From contig JBKDQQ010000178.1 in NCBI GenBank assembly GCA_046341775.1, positions 1 to 64,000 of the forward strand: DNA of 64,000 bases, given 5' to 3'. Below the pieces are notes generated by a model that saw only the letters and a list, made by a program, of their open reading frames with translations, was not told the DNA's origin and ran no database searches. Below are positions 33,017-41,090 of this stretch, in pieces; the first letter of the stretch is position 1, and each line of letters begins with the position of its first letter. The translations under genes and the position numbers were made by a program. This DNA is from SXXH01 sp041165735 (lineage in GTDB: Bacteria; Planctomycetota; UBA1135; GCA-002686595).

Positions 33017-33864
33017 CCGGCGCGGGGCGGGCGCGCGCGCCGCTGTCAAAAAAACAGGACAAGCTCCCGGTCGACCTCCACGACGAGCTGGTGTTGGAGC
33101 CGGCCTCCGCGGCGGCCGGTTGGATCGGCTTCGACCTCGCGTGGTCGGCGCGCAACCGCTCCGGCGCCTGCGCCCTCCTCGAGGACGGCGCGGACGGCGT
33201 GCGGGTGGCGGCGCTGGCGCACCTGGCGACGCTGGGGGAGCTGGAGCAGTTCGCCCTGCGCCACGCCGCGCCGAGCTGCGTGGTGGGCGTGGACGCGCCG
33301 CTCGTCGTGGCGAACGAAGAGGGTTCGCGCGCCTGCGACCGGCTGCTGACCGCGGTCTTCGGGCGCCAAGGCGGCGGCGCCTATCCGGCCAATCGACGGC
33401 TGTTGTCGAAGGCTGGCGCTCCTCCGCGCGGCGAGGAGCTGCTCCAGCGCCTCGCGCGCCGCGGATTCGAGTCGCCGCCGCGCCTCGACTCGCGCGCCGC
33501 GCGCCAGGTCCACGAGGTCCATCCGCACGGCGCCTGGTTGCGGCTGTTCCGCCTCGAGCGCCGCCTCGGCTACAAGGAGAAGACGCGCGACCTGGCGCTG
33601 CACCTCGCCGAGCGCGCGCGCGCGCTCGAGCTGCTCGGGAACTTGCGCGAGCCGCGCCTCGCCGCCTGGGAACGCGTGCGGCCGCTGCTCGAGGCCGAGG
33701 GCCGGCCCGCCAAGGAGCGCAAGCGCCGCGAGGACCTGCTGGACGCCATCGTCTGCGCGCTGGTCGCCTGGTGGCGTTCGCGCGGCCTGTGCGAGGCGCT
33801 CGGCGACGAGCAGGGCGGCTTCGCGCTGGCGCCCGCGCGCGCGGCACGTGTCAAGAAAAATTGA
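33013..33864 (+). CDS. DUF429-family protein (predicted RNase H-like fold)
   Basis: 283 residues from the ATG at 33013, with GGAGG 7 nt upstream. DUF429 hallmarks are GWIGFDLAWSARNRSGACAL near the N-terminus (with the first acidic residue), VVGVDAPLVVANEEGSRACD, GGAYPANRRLL, a conserved EVHPHGAWLRLF and the C-terminal KRREDLLDAIVCALVAWW. DUF429 proteins are predicted RNase H-like nucleases without a settled function. The 15-codon N-terminal tail contains an A7 stretch unusual for this genome. A GTCAA...TTGAC palindrome covers the stop codon. Confidence 0.82.
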   Translation: MTGAGRARAPLSKKQDKLPVDLHDELVLEPASAAAGWIGFDLAWSARNRSGACALLEDGADGVRVAALAHLATLGELEQFALRHAAPSCVVGVDAPLVVANEEGSRACDRLLTAVFGRQGGGAYPANRRLLSKAGAPPRGEELLQRLARRGFESPPRLDSRAARQVHEVHPHGAWLRLFRLERRLGYKEKTRDLALHLAERARALELLGNLREPRLAAWERVRPLLEAEGRPAKERKRREDLLDAIVCALVAWWRSRGLCEALGDEQGGFALAPARAARVKKN

Positions 33865-33865
33865 C
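33850..33865. other. AT-rich palindrome at convergent gene ends
   Basis: GTCAAGAAAAATTGAC, arms of 5 bp, spanning the stop of the DUF429 gene and lying 28 bp from the mqnE stop. Similar GTCAA-centred AT-rich palindromes occur at 10265-10284, 42439-42454 and 63451-63480. It may be a bidirectional terminator or a protein-binding site. Confidence 0.45.
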
Positions 33866-33892
33866 GGGTCCCGCCGCGCCGCGCCGGCGCGC

Positions 33893-35029
33893 TCAGCGCC
33901 GCACCGGCGCCGCCTGGCCGAGGGCGGCCTCGGACGGGTCGTCGCTCCACACGACCTGGTAGAGCGTGTCGCGCTCGATGGGCACGCGTCCCGCGTCGCG
34001 GATCCAGCGCACCAGCTCCTCGCGCGCCACCTCCTGGGGGGTGGTGGCGCCCGCCTCGTGGTAGATCTTCTCCTCGACCACCGTGCCGTCCACGTCGTCG
34101 GCGCCGTAGGACAAGGCCGCCTGGGCCACCGGCACGTCCATCAGGATCCAGTAGGCCTTGATGTGGGCGATGTTGTCGAGCATCAGGCGCCCCACCGCCA
34201 GCTCGCGCAGCTCGTCCAGCGCGGTCGGGCCCGGGATGTCGGCCATCTCGGTGTTGTCGGGGTGGAACGAGAGCGGGATGTAGGTCTGGAAGCCGCCCGT
34301 CTCGTCCTGCAGCAGGCGCAGCCGGTCGAGGTGGTCGACGCGCTCCTCGATCGTCTCGATGTGGCCGTGGAGCATGGTGCAGTTGCTCCGCAGGCCCGCC
34401 TGGTGGACCTTCTTCGCCGTGGCGAGCCACTCGTCGCCGCTGATCTTCAGGTGGTAGCTCTCCTGGTGCACGCGGTCGGCGAAGACCTCCGCGCCGCCGC
34501 CGGGGCACGAACCGAGGCCCGCCTCCACGAGCTCCGGCAGCACCTCCTCCAGCGGCTTCCTCGCCTTCTTGGCGATCTGGTCGAGCTCGACCATGGTGAA
34601 GGCCTTGACATGGATCGAGGGCCGGGCGCGCTTGGCCGCCCGCAGGATGTCGAGGTAGTACTGGTAGTCGAGCTTGGGGTGGATGCCCGCCACCATGTGC
34701 ACTTCGGTCACGGGGCTTCCGAGCTGCGCGCGGATCTTGGCCTCGACCTGCTCGGGCGTCATCCAGTACGCGCCTTGCTGGTTGGGCAGGCGCTGGAAGG
34801 CGCAGAAGCGGCACAGCTTGTTGCAGATGTTCGTGTAGTTGACGTGCTGGTTGACGTTGAAGTACGCGCGATCGCCGTGCAGGCGCTCGCGCGCATGGTT
34901 CGCCAGCTCGCCCACCGCGTGCAGGTCGGCGCGGTAGAGGCGCGCACCATCGGCGCGCGAGAGGCGCTCGCCGGCGACGACCTTGAGCGCCAGGTCCTCG
35001 ATGCCCGCGCGTCGCGCGACGCGCAGCAC
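33893..35029 (-). CDS. mqnE: Aminofutalosine synthase MqnE (radical SAM)
   Basis: 378 residues. The radical-SAM cluster motif is C69-x3-C73-x2-C76 in NICNKLCRFCAF. Family stretches include EVHMVAGIHPKLDYQYYLDI, KAFTMVELDQIAKKA, GLGSCPGGGAEVFADRVH and FQTYIPLSFHPDNTEM, which distinguish MqnE from CofH and MqnC. MqnE joins the MqnA product 3-enolpyruvylbenzoate to the adenosyl group of SAM to make aminofutalosine. The start is taken as the GTG at 35029, since no nearby ATG precedes the conserved region and a stop lies just upstream. It is 53 bp downstream of mqnC on the same strand, so they are likely one operon. Confidence 0.88.
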   Translation of the reverse strand: MLRVARRAGIEDLALKVVAGERLSRADGARLYRADLHAVGELANHARERLHGDRAYFNVNQHVNYTNICNKLCRFCAFQRLPNQQGAYWMTPEQVEAKIRAQLGSPVTEVHMVAGIHPKLDYQYYLDILRAAKRARPSIHVKAFTMVELDQIAKKARKPLEEVLPELVEAGLGSCPGGGAEVFADRVHQESYHLKISGDEWLATAKKVHQAGLRSNCTMLHGHIETIEERVDHLDRLRLLQDETGGFQTYIPLSFHPDNTEMADIPGPTALDELRELAVGRLMLDNIAHIKAYWILMDVPVAQAALSYGADDVDGTVVEEKIYHEAGATTPQEVAREELVRWIRDAGRVPIERDTLYQVVWSDDPSEAALGQAAPVRR

Positions 35030-35082
35030 GCGCTAGCGCGCCGCCGCGTCCGTCCCGGGCGTGGAGGCCTTCGCGGGCGCGC

Positions 35083-36384
35083 TCACGAGCCCGCTCCCGC
35101 GCCCACCAAGGCCTTGCCGAGGCGCGCCGCGCCGTGCGTGGCCGCGTCTTCGCGGCAGGCCGGGCCGCTGGGCGCGCCGAGCCGCTCGTCGACCAGTCCG
35201 TACCAGCTGTTGCGGCGCGCGGGCACGAAGCCGGCGCGCCGGATCTGGGCCTCGAGCTTGTCGATGGGGGCGAGGTGGAAGCAGCCCGCCGCCGAGACCA
35301 CGTTCTCCTCGAGCATCGTGCCGCCGAAGTCGTTGCAGCCCATGCGCAGCGTCAACTGGGCGCTCTTCAGGCCCTGCGTGACATAGGACGTCTGCATGTT
35401 GGCGATGTTGTCGAGGTAGATGCGCGCCAGCGCCTGCACGCGCAGGTAGGTGCCGGGCGTGGCCTTCCTCGGGTAGAGCTCCTGCTGCGGCACGCCTTCG
35501 GGCTGCATGGTCCAGCACGCGAAGGCGGTGAAGCCGCCGGTCTCGTCCTGCAACGCGCGCAGGCGCTCGAAGTGCTCGATGCGCTCGGCGTGCGTCTCGA
35601 CGTGCCCGAACATCATCGTCGCCGACGAGCGCAGGCCTGCTTCGTGCACGGCGCGGTGCACCGCCAGCCAACGGTCGGTCGTCGTCTTCTTCGGGGCGAT
35701 GATCTTGCGCACGCGCTCGACGAGCATCTCCGCGCCCGCGCCGGGCACGGAACCAAGGCCCGCCGCCACCAAGTCCTTGAGCACCTCCTCGACCGGCCGC
35801 TTGTCGAGCTTCGACAAGTGATCGAGCTCGGGCGCGGACAAGGCGTGCAGGTTCACCGCCGGGAAGCGCGTCCGCAGGTCCTCGAACAACTCGGCCCACC
35901 ACGCCGTCTTGAGGCGCGGGTGGTGGCCGCCCTGCATCAGCACCTGGCGGCCGCCGAGGTCGGCCAGTTCCTGCATGCGTCGATGGATCTCCGCGCGCTC
36001 GAGCGTGTAGGCGCCCTCCTCGCCGGGCCGACGATAGAACGCGCAGAAGCCGCAATCGGTGATGCAGACGTTGGTCGGATTGAGGTTGCGGTCGACGATG
36101 TAGGTGACGAGCCCCTCGGGATGCAGGCGCTCGCGCACGCCATCGGCGAGGCGCGCGAGCAGGAGGAGGTCGGCGTGGTCGTGGAGCAGCAACCCCTCCT
36201 CGGGCGTGATGCGCCTGCCGTCCTCGACCTTGGCGGCCACGCGGGCCACTTCGGAGGCTCGCGGGCCGTGGGTGGCGCGGCTGGCGCGTTCCGGAGGCCG
36301 GCCTCCGACGACTGCTTGCGCGCCGGAGCCGTCGCCGCGGCCGGTGGGGGACGGGGCTTCGCCACCAATCGATGAGCTGTCCAT
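35083..36384 (-). CDS. mqnC: Dehypoxanthine futalosine cyclase MqnC (radical SAM)
   Basis: 433 residues from the ATG at 36384. A 50-residue Gly/Pro/Arg-rich N-terminal tail precedes the conserved part. The 4Fe-4S motif is C107-x3-C111-x2-C114 in NVCITDCGFCAFYR. MqnC signatures are TYIVDRNLNPTNVC, RQVLMQGGHHPRL and CWTMQPEG, and the C-terminal MGCNDFGGTMLEENVVSAAG. It cyclises dehypoxanthine futalosine to cyclic DHFL, the step after MqnE and nucleosidase MqnB. No mqnB or mqnD is in the window. It is divergent from the selenoprotein TlpA gene, 119 bp apart. Confidence 0.88.
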   Translation of the reverse strand: MDSSSIGGEAPSPTGRGDGSGAQAVVGGRPPERASRATHGPRASEVARVAAKVEDGRRITPEEGLLLHDHADLLLLARLADGVRERLHPEGLVTYIVDRNLNPTNVCITDCGFCAFYRRPGEEGAYTLERAEIHRRMQELADLGGRQVLMQGGHHPRLKTAWWAELFEDLRTRFPAVNLHALSAPELDHLSKLDKRPVEEVLKDLVAAGLGSVPGAGAEMLVERVRKIIAPKKTTTDRWLAVHRAVHEAGLRSSATMMFGHVETHAERIEHFERLRALQDETGGFTAFACWTMQPEGVPQQELYPRKATPGTYLRVQALARIYLDNIANMQTSYVTQGLKSAQLTLRMGCNDFGGTMLEENVVSAAGCFHLAPIDKLEAQIRRAGFVPARRNSWYGLVDERLGAPSGPACREDAATHGAARLGKALVGAGAGS

Positions 36385-36503
36385 CACACTTGGAGTATAC
36401 GCAGGCTCCGGTGGCGCTCCAGCGCGCCCTGGGCCACAATCCAAGCGTGGCGGAGGCGTATCGTGCAATCACGTTCCACGCGCCTCGGCCCGTCGATCCG
36501 ACC

Positions 36504-37766
36504 ATGATCCATCCGCAAGCCACGCCTCGCCTGCGAGCCGCCCACCTGCGGGCTGCGCTCGCCCTGCTGCTCGCCGTCGGCGCGATCCGCGCCGACGCCA
36601 GCGCCTCGCCGCAAACCGAGCCCGACCGGAAGGTCGAACCCGGGACGAAGGTCGAGCCCGGTACGAATCTCGAGCCCGGCGCGAGGGCGGAGCGACCCGC
36701 GCAAGCCGATCCGGCCGCCGTCGAACGGCGCGCGAAGGAGTTGGCCGCCCTGCTCGAGCGCTGGCGCGCGAACGAGACGGCCATGGGGGAGGACTACAAG
36801 GCTTGGCGCGCCGCCACGCAGGAAGCGCGCACGAAGGGACTGCCGCGCGAACAATGGCCGGGCACGCCGCTCGGCGCGTGGTTCCCGCGCAACGAGGAGC
36901 TCGCCGACCTCGGCCAACCCGATGCCCTCGTGTGGTGCCTGCAGCAGGTCTCCACCACCGGTCGCGACCTCGCGGCCATCCTCGCCTGCAAGGATCGCTG
37001 GTACGCGAAGCTGGTCGAGGAGCATGTCGACTCGGCCGCGCTGGAGAAGGCGCTCGCCTACCTGCGCGCCGAAGGTTCGCCGGGTGGCTTGCCCGCCGCG
37101 CGCGCCATGGAACTGCTCGAGACCGTCGCGCGCACGACGAAGAGGCCCCCGGTGCAGGCCAAGGCCTTGTCCGCCCTGCTCGAGCCTCTGTCGCGCAGCG
37201 GGCTCGCCGACGCGCCCGCGCGCCGCAAGGCGCTGCTCGAGCGCCTGGTCAAGGAGCACGGCGACACGCCCGAGGGCTTGCGCGCCAAGGCCGCGCTGAA
37301 CGGCGAAGTCAACCTCGCCATCGGCAACGTGGCGCCCGACTTCACCACCAAGGACGCCGACGGGGTCGAGTTCAAGTTGTCCGACTACCGCGGCAAGGTG
37401 GTCGTGCTCGACTTCTGGGGCTTCTGGTGACCCCCTTGCGTGGGGATGATCCCCCACGAAAAGGAGCTCGTGGAGCGCCTGAAGAACAAGCCCTTCGCCC
37501 TGGTCGGAGTCAACACGGACAAGGACAAGGAGTACTACAAGCGGCAAGTCGCCGAGCTCGGCGTGACTTGGCGCAGCTCGTGGCAAGGCGGCACGAACGG
37601 CCCCTTGTGCCGCGAGTGGAACGTGCGCGGCTACCCGACGATCTACGTGCTCGACCACAAGGGCGTGATCCGCTTCAAGGACGTGCGCGGCAAGCAGCTC
37701 GACGCGGCCGTCGACAAGCTGCTGCAGGAGCTGGAAGCGGAGTCCGGCAAGCCTCCGGCCAAGTGA
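36504..37766 (+). CDS. Probable selenoprotein: TlpA-like thioredoxin with UxxC active site
   Basis: The frame from the ATG at 36504 reads through an in-frame TGA at 37428-37430 (codon 309) to the stop at 37766, 420 residues in all. Signal peptide MIHPQATPRLRAAHLRAALALLLAVGAIRADA. Three KVEPGT-like hexapeptides and a helical region of about 230 residues follow, then a TlpA/AhpC-type thioredoxin domain. That domain starts NVAPDFTTKDADGVEFKLSDY and continues VVVLDFWGFW-U309-P-P-C312-VGMIPHEK. The TGA sits exactly where the first Cys of the WCxxC redox motif belongs. The domain then continues with FALVGVNTDKDKEYYKRQ and the cis-proline strand RGYPTIYVLD. A 7-bp hairpin lies 8 nt after the TGA. 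Expected role: periplasmic thiol-disulfide or peroxide chemistry. A canonical terminator follows. Confidence 0.82.
37439..37458 (+). promoter_or_regulatory. Candidate SECIS element of the UxxC thioredoxin gene
   Basis: CGTGGGGATGATCCCCCACG forms a 7-bp perfect stem with loop AUGAUC (or an A-U closed UGA loop), starting 8 nt after the in-frame TGA, with the apical loop about 15 nt away. Outer CCTT/AAGG pairing (37434-37437 with 37461-37464) can extend it. The position and a G in the loop fit bacterial SECIS features. The loop is not the GGUC type seen at 10530-10547. Confidence 0.55.
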
Positions 37767-37819
37767 CGGCCAAGCGACGGCCAATCAACGGCCGGTGGAC
37801 GCGCCCGGTGCTCGAGGAC

Positions 37820-37861
37820 GGCCGCGGCGCCCTGCTTTCCGGCGCGCCGCGGCCATTTTTT
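37820..37861 (+). terminator. Canonical Rho-independent terminator after the UxxC thioredoxin gene
   Basis: An 11-bp stem GGCCGCGGCGC (37820-37830) / GCGCCGCGGCC (37844-37854), followed by A and a T6 tract (37856-37861). It lies 53 bp past the stop at 37766. This placement supports the transcript continuing past the internal TGA to 37766. It is the only hairpin in the window seen with a clear T tract. Confidence 0.85.
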
Positions 37862-37956
37862 CCGCTGGCGCCGGCATCCACCGCGCGTACAGCCGCGGCG
37901 TGGGCGCAGCCGCGGCGCCTCGCGCGCCGATAGAATCCCGCCACCCCGCACCGACC

Positions 37957-39627
37957 ATGACGCTACGCCAGTCCTTGCTCGCCGTACTCCTCTGCGCCAG
38001 CTCCGCCACCTCGTTCGCGCAGGACGGCGCCGCGCTGCTCGCGAGCTACAAGAGCGCCATCGTCGCCTACGACCAAGGCCGCGTCGACGCGGTGCGGGCG
38101 CGCGCCGTGGTCGAACTGCAGCATCCCGCGCGCGCCTTCTGGCCGCGCTTCGAGGCGGCGGCCGCTTCGGGCGCGGACGCGGTGGCGCTCGGCTGGCTGG
38201 CCCAGCACGCCTACGTGGCGCTGGACCCGTCCAAGGAGCGCATCGGCAAGGTGCGCGGGGCCATCGAGCTGCTGCACGCCCGGCATCGGACCTCGCGCGA
38301 GCTGCACGACGCGCTCGGAGGGTTGATCACCTGCCGTGCCGATGCCGAGGAGGCTCCCTCGCTGCGCTTGTGCGAGGAAGTCGCCGGATCCGACGCGCCC
38401 GAGGAGACGCGCGCCCGCGCTTGGATGGTGGCTGCGCATGTCATCTCCGACAACCTGCGCAGCGCCGATGCCGCGCGGCTCGACCAGGCCGAGGAGCTGC
38501 AACGCTCGGTCGTCCTGTCCTTCCCGAAGACAAAGGCCGCCAAGGAAGCCTCGGGCCTGTGGATGCCGCGGCTGGAGCGCGAGTTCCTGCGCGCCTCCCT
38601 CGCATGGCAGGACGAGGTGCAGGCGCTGCGCGCGTCGGGCCGGCGCTTCGACCAATGGCCGCCGCACCCGATCCACCGCTACGTCGCCGAGTTCCGCCTG
38701 CTCGCCGCCACCGGCCACAGCACGGCGATGCGCATGTGCGAGGTCGTCCACCCGGCCATCGACCAGGCCTTCCGCACCTCCCCGGGCATCGGCCTGTCGT
38801 TCCTGTACGCGCAGCTGCTGCTGCATTACCCGCCGCGCGCCGAAGGTTGGGCCGAACTGCGGCCGCGCATCCTCGAGTTGGCCCTGCGCGAGTTCCCGAA
38901 CGAACGTTGGGCGATCGACGCCTTCGTCGCGACGCGTCGCGAGGTCGAGCTCATGCCGCCGCGCGCGGCCGACGGAGCCTGCCGCGCCGCGCTGGAGCTG
39001 TGCGACGAGCCGCGCGTGCGGGCGCTGGCGTGGTGGTGCTTGGCGCGCACGCATCTCGTGCATGGCGACGACGCTTCGCTCGGGGTGGCGCATGATTCGC
39101 TGGTGGCGCTGATCGACGAGCATCCGGACGAGGAGCCGCGCCTGCTCGAGGCCGCGGCGATCGACAAGGCTCGCATCGCGGCCTTGCGCGTGGGCCAGCC
39201 GCTCCCCGACTTCCGCGGCGAGGACGCCGAGGGGCAACCGGTGATCCTGCGCGGCTACAAGGGGCGCGTGATGCTGCTCGTGTACTGGTCGCGGCTCCAG
39301 CGCGAGACGCTGGAGGCCCTGCCGGACTGGGTGCGCCTGCGCGGCCAGCTTGGCGGCCGGCCCTTCGAAGTGGTGGGGGTCTGTCCCGACCAGGTCTCGC
39401 GCCACTCGGAGGTGGAGGAGCGCCGCAAGCTGGGCGTCGCCTGGCGTTCGATCATGACGCTGGGCCGCAAGGAGGGCGTGATGGACGACTCCCTCGCCCT
39501 GCGCCTGCCGCTCGTCGTGGTCGTGGACGACCTCGGCGTGATCCGGGGCCGGAACCTGCCCTTCGCCGAGACGAAGGCGCTGGTCGAGCGACTCCTGCTC
39601 GAGTGCGAGGCGCGCTCCAAGCGCTGA
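37957..39627 (+). CDS. Exported thioredoxin-fold protein lacking the redox cysteines
   Basis: 556 residues from the ATG at 37957, with signal peptide MTLRQSLLAVLLCASSATSFAQ. A helical, TPR-like region (about 25-400) precedes a C-terminal TlpA/AhpC-like domain (about 405-550) beginning LRVGQPLPDFRGEDAEGQPV. At the active site the sequence is VMLLVYWSRLQRETLEALP. Aligned with its upstream neighbour, the Sec position is Gln and the resolving Cys is Thr, so it cannot do disulfide chemistry. The cis-Pro region reads LRLPLVVVVDDLGVIRG. The domain order matches the UxxC protein upstream, so it looks like a diverged paralogue with a binding or structural role. It lies after the strong terminator and so has a separate promoter. 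Confidence 0.8.
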   Translation: MTLRQSLLAVLLCASSATSFAQDGAALLASYKSAIVAYDQGRVDAVRARAVVELQHPARAFWPRFEAAAASGADAVALGWLAQHAYVALDPSKERIGKVRGAIELLHARHRTSRELHDALGGLITCRADAEEAPSLRLCEEVAGSDAPEETRARAWMVAAHVISDNLRSADAARLDQAEELQRSVVLSFPKTKAAKEASGLWMPRLEREFLRASLAWQDEVQALRASGRRFDQWPPHPIHRYVAEFRLLAATGHSTAMRMCEVVHPAIDQAFRTSPGIGLSFLYAQLLLHYPPRAEGWAELRPRILELALREFPNERWAIDAFVATRREVELMPPRAADGACRAALELCDEPRVRALAWWCLARTHLVHGDDASLGVAHDSLVALIDEHPDEEPRLLEAAAIDKARIAALRVGQPLPDFRGEDAEGQPVILRGYKGRVMLLVYWSRLQRETLEALPDWVRLRGQLGGRPFEVVGVCPDQVSRHSEVEERRKLGVAWRSIMTLGRKEGVMDDSLALRLPLVVVVDDLGVIRGRNLPFAETKALVERLLLECEARSKR

Positions 39628-39703
39628 TCGCAGGCGGGGCGCCTCGCCTCCGCTGCCCGCGGACGCTACCCTCCCTCCGCCGCCAGGTCGGCGCGCCCAC
39701 ACC

Positions 39704-41068
39704 ATGGCCTCACGCAACGACTCCAACTTCATGGACACGATCGTGTCGCTGTGCAAGCGACGCGGCTTCGTCTTCCCCGCCTCCGAGATCTACGGCGGCA
39801 TCGGCAACACCTACGACTACGGGCCGCTCGGCGTCGAGCTGAAGCGCCGCGTCAAGGAGGCGTGGTGGATGCGCACGGTGACGATGCGCGACGACGTCGT
39901 CGGCCTCGACTCGGCCATCATCCAGAATCCGAAGACCTGGGAGACTTCGGGCCACGTCGCGGGCTTCACCGACCCGATGGTCGACTGCAAGAAGTGCAAG
40001 GCGCGCTTCCGCGCCGACAAGCTCGACGACGCGCGCTGCCCCGAGCGTCCGAGCAAGAAGCCCGGCGAGTGCGGCAACGAGCTGACCGAGCCGCGCGCCT
40101 TCAACTTGATGTTCAAGACGCAGGTCGGCGCCGTCGAGGGCGCCGGTTCGATCGCCTACCTGCGGCCCGAGACGGCGCAGGGCATCTTCCTCAACTTCAA
40201 GAATGTGGTCGAGAGCTCGCGCATGAAGCCGCCGTTCGGCATCGGCCAGATCGGCAAGAGCTTCCGCAACGAGATCACGCCCGGCAACTTCGTCTTCCGC
40301 ACGCGCGAGTTCGAGCAGGCGGAGATGGAGTTCTTCCTGCCGCCCGAGCAGAACGACCACTGGTACGAGTACTGGCGCAAGGAGCGCCACCAGTGGTACA
40401 TCGACTTCGGCATCGATCCGTCGCGCCTGCGGATGCGCGAGCACGCCAAGGACGAGTTGGCGCACTATTCGACCGGTTGCACGGACGTCGAGTACGAGTA
40501 TCCCTTCGGCTGGGGCGAACTCGAGGGCATCGCCTGCCGCACGGACTTCGACCTCAGGCGCCACAGCGAGGCCTCCGGCAAGGACCTGCGCTGGTTCGAT
40601 CCCGACACCAAGCAGAAGTACTTCCCGTGGGTGGTCGAGCCCGCGGCCGGCGTGGACCGCACGGCGCTGACCTTCCTGATCGACGCCTACGACGAGGAGA
40701 AGGTCGAAGACGAGACGCGCGTCGTGCTGCGCTTCCATCCCGAGATCGCGCCCATCACCGTCGGCGTGCTGCCGCTCGTGAAGAAGGAGGGCATGCCCGA
40801 GAAGGCGCTCGAGATCGACCGCGAGCTCCGCCGCGCGCGGCTCGCGACCTTCTACGACGAGTCGGCCGCCATCGGCCGCAGGTACCGGCGACTCGACGAG
40901 GTGGGCACGCCGTACTGCGTGACCATCGACGGCGACACGCTGAAGGACGACGTCGTCACCGTGCGCGAGCGCGACACGATGCAGCAGGAGCGCGTCAAGG
41001 TCGGCGAACTGCGCGGCTACCTCGCCGCGCGCATCGCCGACTGGAAGCGCCCCGAACGCAAGTCCTGA
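39704..41068 (+). CDS. glyS: Glycyl-tRNA synthetase, alpha2 (single-chain) type
   Basis: 454 residues, a class II synthetase core. Motif 2 region: FGIGQIGKSFRNEITPGNFVFRTREF. The substrate-binding TQVGAVEGAGSIAYLRPETAQGIF is typical of the homodimeric GlyRS of Gram-positives, Thermus and eukaryotes rather than the tetrameric alpha2beta2 enzyme. An insertion with two Cys pairs (DCKKCKARF and DARCPERPSKKPGECGNE) may bind zinc. Motif 3 is AAGVDRTALTFL. The anticodon-binding domain is at the C-terminus. It charges tRNA-Gly with glycine. The start is the ATG at 39704. An unusual GTCAA palindrome lies 1.4 kb downstream in the next gene. Confidence 0.95.
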   Translation: MASRNDSNFMDTIVSLCKRRGFVFPASEIYGGIGNTYDYGPLGVELKRRVKEAWWMRTVTMRDDVVGLDSAIIQNPKTWETSGHVAGFTDPMVDCKKCKARFRADKLDDARCPERPSKKPGECGNELTEPRAFNLMFKTQVGAVEGAGSIAYLRPETAQGIFLNFKNVVESSRMKPPFGIGQIGKSFRNEITPGNFVFRTREFEQAEMEFFLPPEQNDHWYEYWRKERHQWYIDFGIDPSRLRMREHAKDELAHYSTGCTDVEYEYPFGWGELEGIACRTDFDLRRHSEASGKDLRWFDPDTKQKYFPWVVEPAAGVDRTALTFLIDAYDEEKVEDETRVVLRFHPEIAPITVGVLPLVKKEGMPEKALEIDRELRRARLATFYDESAAIGRRYRRLDEVGTPYCVTIDGDTLKDDVVTVRERDTMQQERVKVGELRGYLAARIADWKRPERKS

Positions 41069-41090
41069 GCGCGCGGCTCCGTCGCGGCAC

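Noticed and set aside
37428..37430. Frameshift or nonsense mutation in the TlpA gene
   Set aside because: Only the one codon differs from the WCxxC motif, and the domain continues in the same frame to a terminator.
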